This document shows positions 20,282 to 20,855 of a stretch of DNA of 20,855 nt, in pieces; the stretch's first letter is position 1, and each line of letters starts with the position of its first letter. This stretch comes from WJLC01 sp964600865 (lineage in GTDB: Archaea > Nanobdellota > Nanobdellia > Pacearchaeales > GW2011-AR1), in assembly GCA_964600865.1 (NCBI GenBank), contig CAZRJP010000014.1, positions 1 through 20,855 on the forward strand, in the 5' to 3' direction. Under the pieces are notes generated by a model that was not told the DNA's origin, did no database searches, and worked only from the letters and a program-made list of their open reading frames with translations. The translations under genes were made by a program, and so were the position numbers.

Positions 20282-20805
20282 TAATATACATTAAAAATAA
20301 TTGTAATATCTTTAGGAAGTTTCTGCGTAGAACCTTTGTAGTTTCCTGTTAAATTACCTTTAGATAAAGAATAAAAGTTCCCTTCTTCATTCAATATATT
20401 AAATTCCCATGCTTTTTCAGGTCCATTTTCTGTGGGCCAACTTTTTTCTAATATATCCTTTACAGTTTTATTTAAAACATCACAACTATATTCCTTATTC
20501 AAACATATCTCCTGTTTTTCACAACTATAGATTAATTTTTGCAAAGACATCTTTCCTAAATAGCTTTCACATTCAGTAGTATATTGTAACATAGATTGAA
20601 CAAAACTATCAATCTCATAACTTTCTACACCAACATTTTTAGAGGGTTTTGTTAAAATAAATCCTACAAATATGACAAGTATAACTGCAACTATTACAAT
20701 AATAAATGCAAATCCAATCATTTCTTCTTGTGCTTTTTTGTTAGCAACAAAATTTGTCTTACCTTTTTTGTTAGCAACAAAATTTGTCTTACCTTTTTTG
20801 TTCAT
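20278..20805 (-). CDS. Archaeal type IV pilin-like protein with duplicated leader
   Basis: 175 residues from the ATG at 20805; the frame extends up to a TTG at 20829, but TTTAAAAA (20838-20831) places the transcript start near 20809, so the ATG is preferred. NKKAQEEMIGFAFIIVIVAV is a class III signal: basic residues, then a hydrophobic helix (29-52) that would pack in a pilus core or anchor the protein. Before it NKKGKTNFVA occurs twice in tandem (30-bp repeat), so the leader is about 25 residues, long for this class. The outside domain has four cysteines (TTECESY, IYSCEKQEICLNKEYSC) that could form disulfides. Pilus assembly genes are not in view; it could also be a membrane-bound pseudopilin. 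Confidence 0.82.
   Translation of the reverse strand: MNKKGKTNFVANKKGKTNFVANKKAQEEMIGFAFIIVIVAVILVIFVGFILTKPSKNVGVESYEIDSFVQSMLQYTTECESYLGKMSLQKLIYSCEKQEICLNKEYSCDVLNKTVKDILEKSWPTENGPEKAWEFNILNEEGNFYSLSKGNLTGNYKGSTQKLPKDITIIFNVYY
20733..20792 (-). repeat. 30-bp in-frame tandem duplication in the pilin-like gene
   Basis: Two perfect 30-bp copies (20733-20762 and 20763-20792) encode NKKGKTNFVA twice; a third NKK follows as the start of the processing region. Perfect identity suggests a recent slippage event. Confidence 0.85.
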
Positions 20806-20825
20806 TACATCAACGGCGAGGATAC

Positions 20826-20855
20826 CCAAATTTTTAAATTTGGCGAGGAATCGCC
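20826..20855. repeat. Inverted repeats upstream of the pilin-like gene
   Basis: CCAAATTT-TT-AAATTTGG (20826-20843) is a perfect 8-bp inverted repeat overlapping the TATA box. GGCGA-GGAA-TCGCC (20842-20855) is a perfect 5-bp hairpin ending at the window edge. GGCGAGGA also occurs directly at 20815-20822. This may be an operator or the 3' end of something outside the window. Confidence 0.5.

Overview
The window looks like a low-GC DPANN-type archaeal chromosome, most like Pacearchaeota or Woesearchaeota; the lineage is an inference. Archaeal markers are eL40, eL43, Rpo12, aIF5A with a hypusine-type lysine, Spt5, prefoldin beta, the wyosine enzyme Taw1, an FtsZ/SepF pair, a Methanococcus-type S-layer protein, an archaeosortase-like protein and a class III (pilin-type) signal peptide. 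Promoters are archaeal. For many genes a TTTATAAA-like box is centred almost exactly 25.5 bp before the start codon, so most transcripts should be leaderless.

Left part (1-6.7 kb): the uL1-uL10 operon leaves the left edge on the minus strand behind a roughly 98-nt leader that folds well and carries a piece resembling the 23S rRNA L1 site. It diverges from two small unknown genes. Next come a RelE-type toxin-antitoxin pair with an operator-like inverted repeat, Taw1, and an aIF5A-eL40-site-2-protease operon. That operon shares one perfectly centred palindromic TATA box with a divergent FKBP-type prolyl isomerase.

Middle (6.7-12.4 kb): ftsZ, a small unknown gene, secE-spt5-uL11, tRNA-Pro(UGG), eL43-rpo12-prefoldin beta, sepF, and a Dph2-like gene holding only domains 2 and 3 of the usual three. 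A 130-bp element is present twice with one mismatch. One copy sits directly before secE, the other directly before the truncated dph2. Each copy ends inside the first codons of the gene it precedes, can form three hairpins, and begins and ends with the same 11 bp. This duplicated leader and the broken dph2 next to it are the most unusual things here.

Right part (12.4-20.9 kb): the cell-envelope region. It has an anchored secreted protein followed by an archaeosortase-like enzyme, a small-multidrug-export family protein, two apparently paralogous single-pass membrane proteins, a 67-bp tandem repeat, and the S-layer gene. The S-layer gene has a strong terminator, a perfect Shine-Dalgarno, two near-identical TATA elements and a 170-233-nt leader. 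A winged-helix regulator diverges from it, and a pilin-like protein with an internally duplicated leader closes the window. Translation, secretion and envelope genes are thus interleaved, and the genes with non-leaderless, structured 5' regions (uL1, secE, dph2-like, spt5, slp) stand out.
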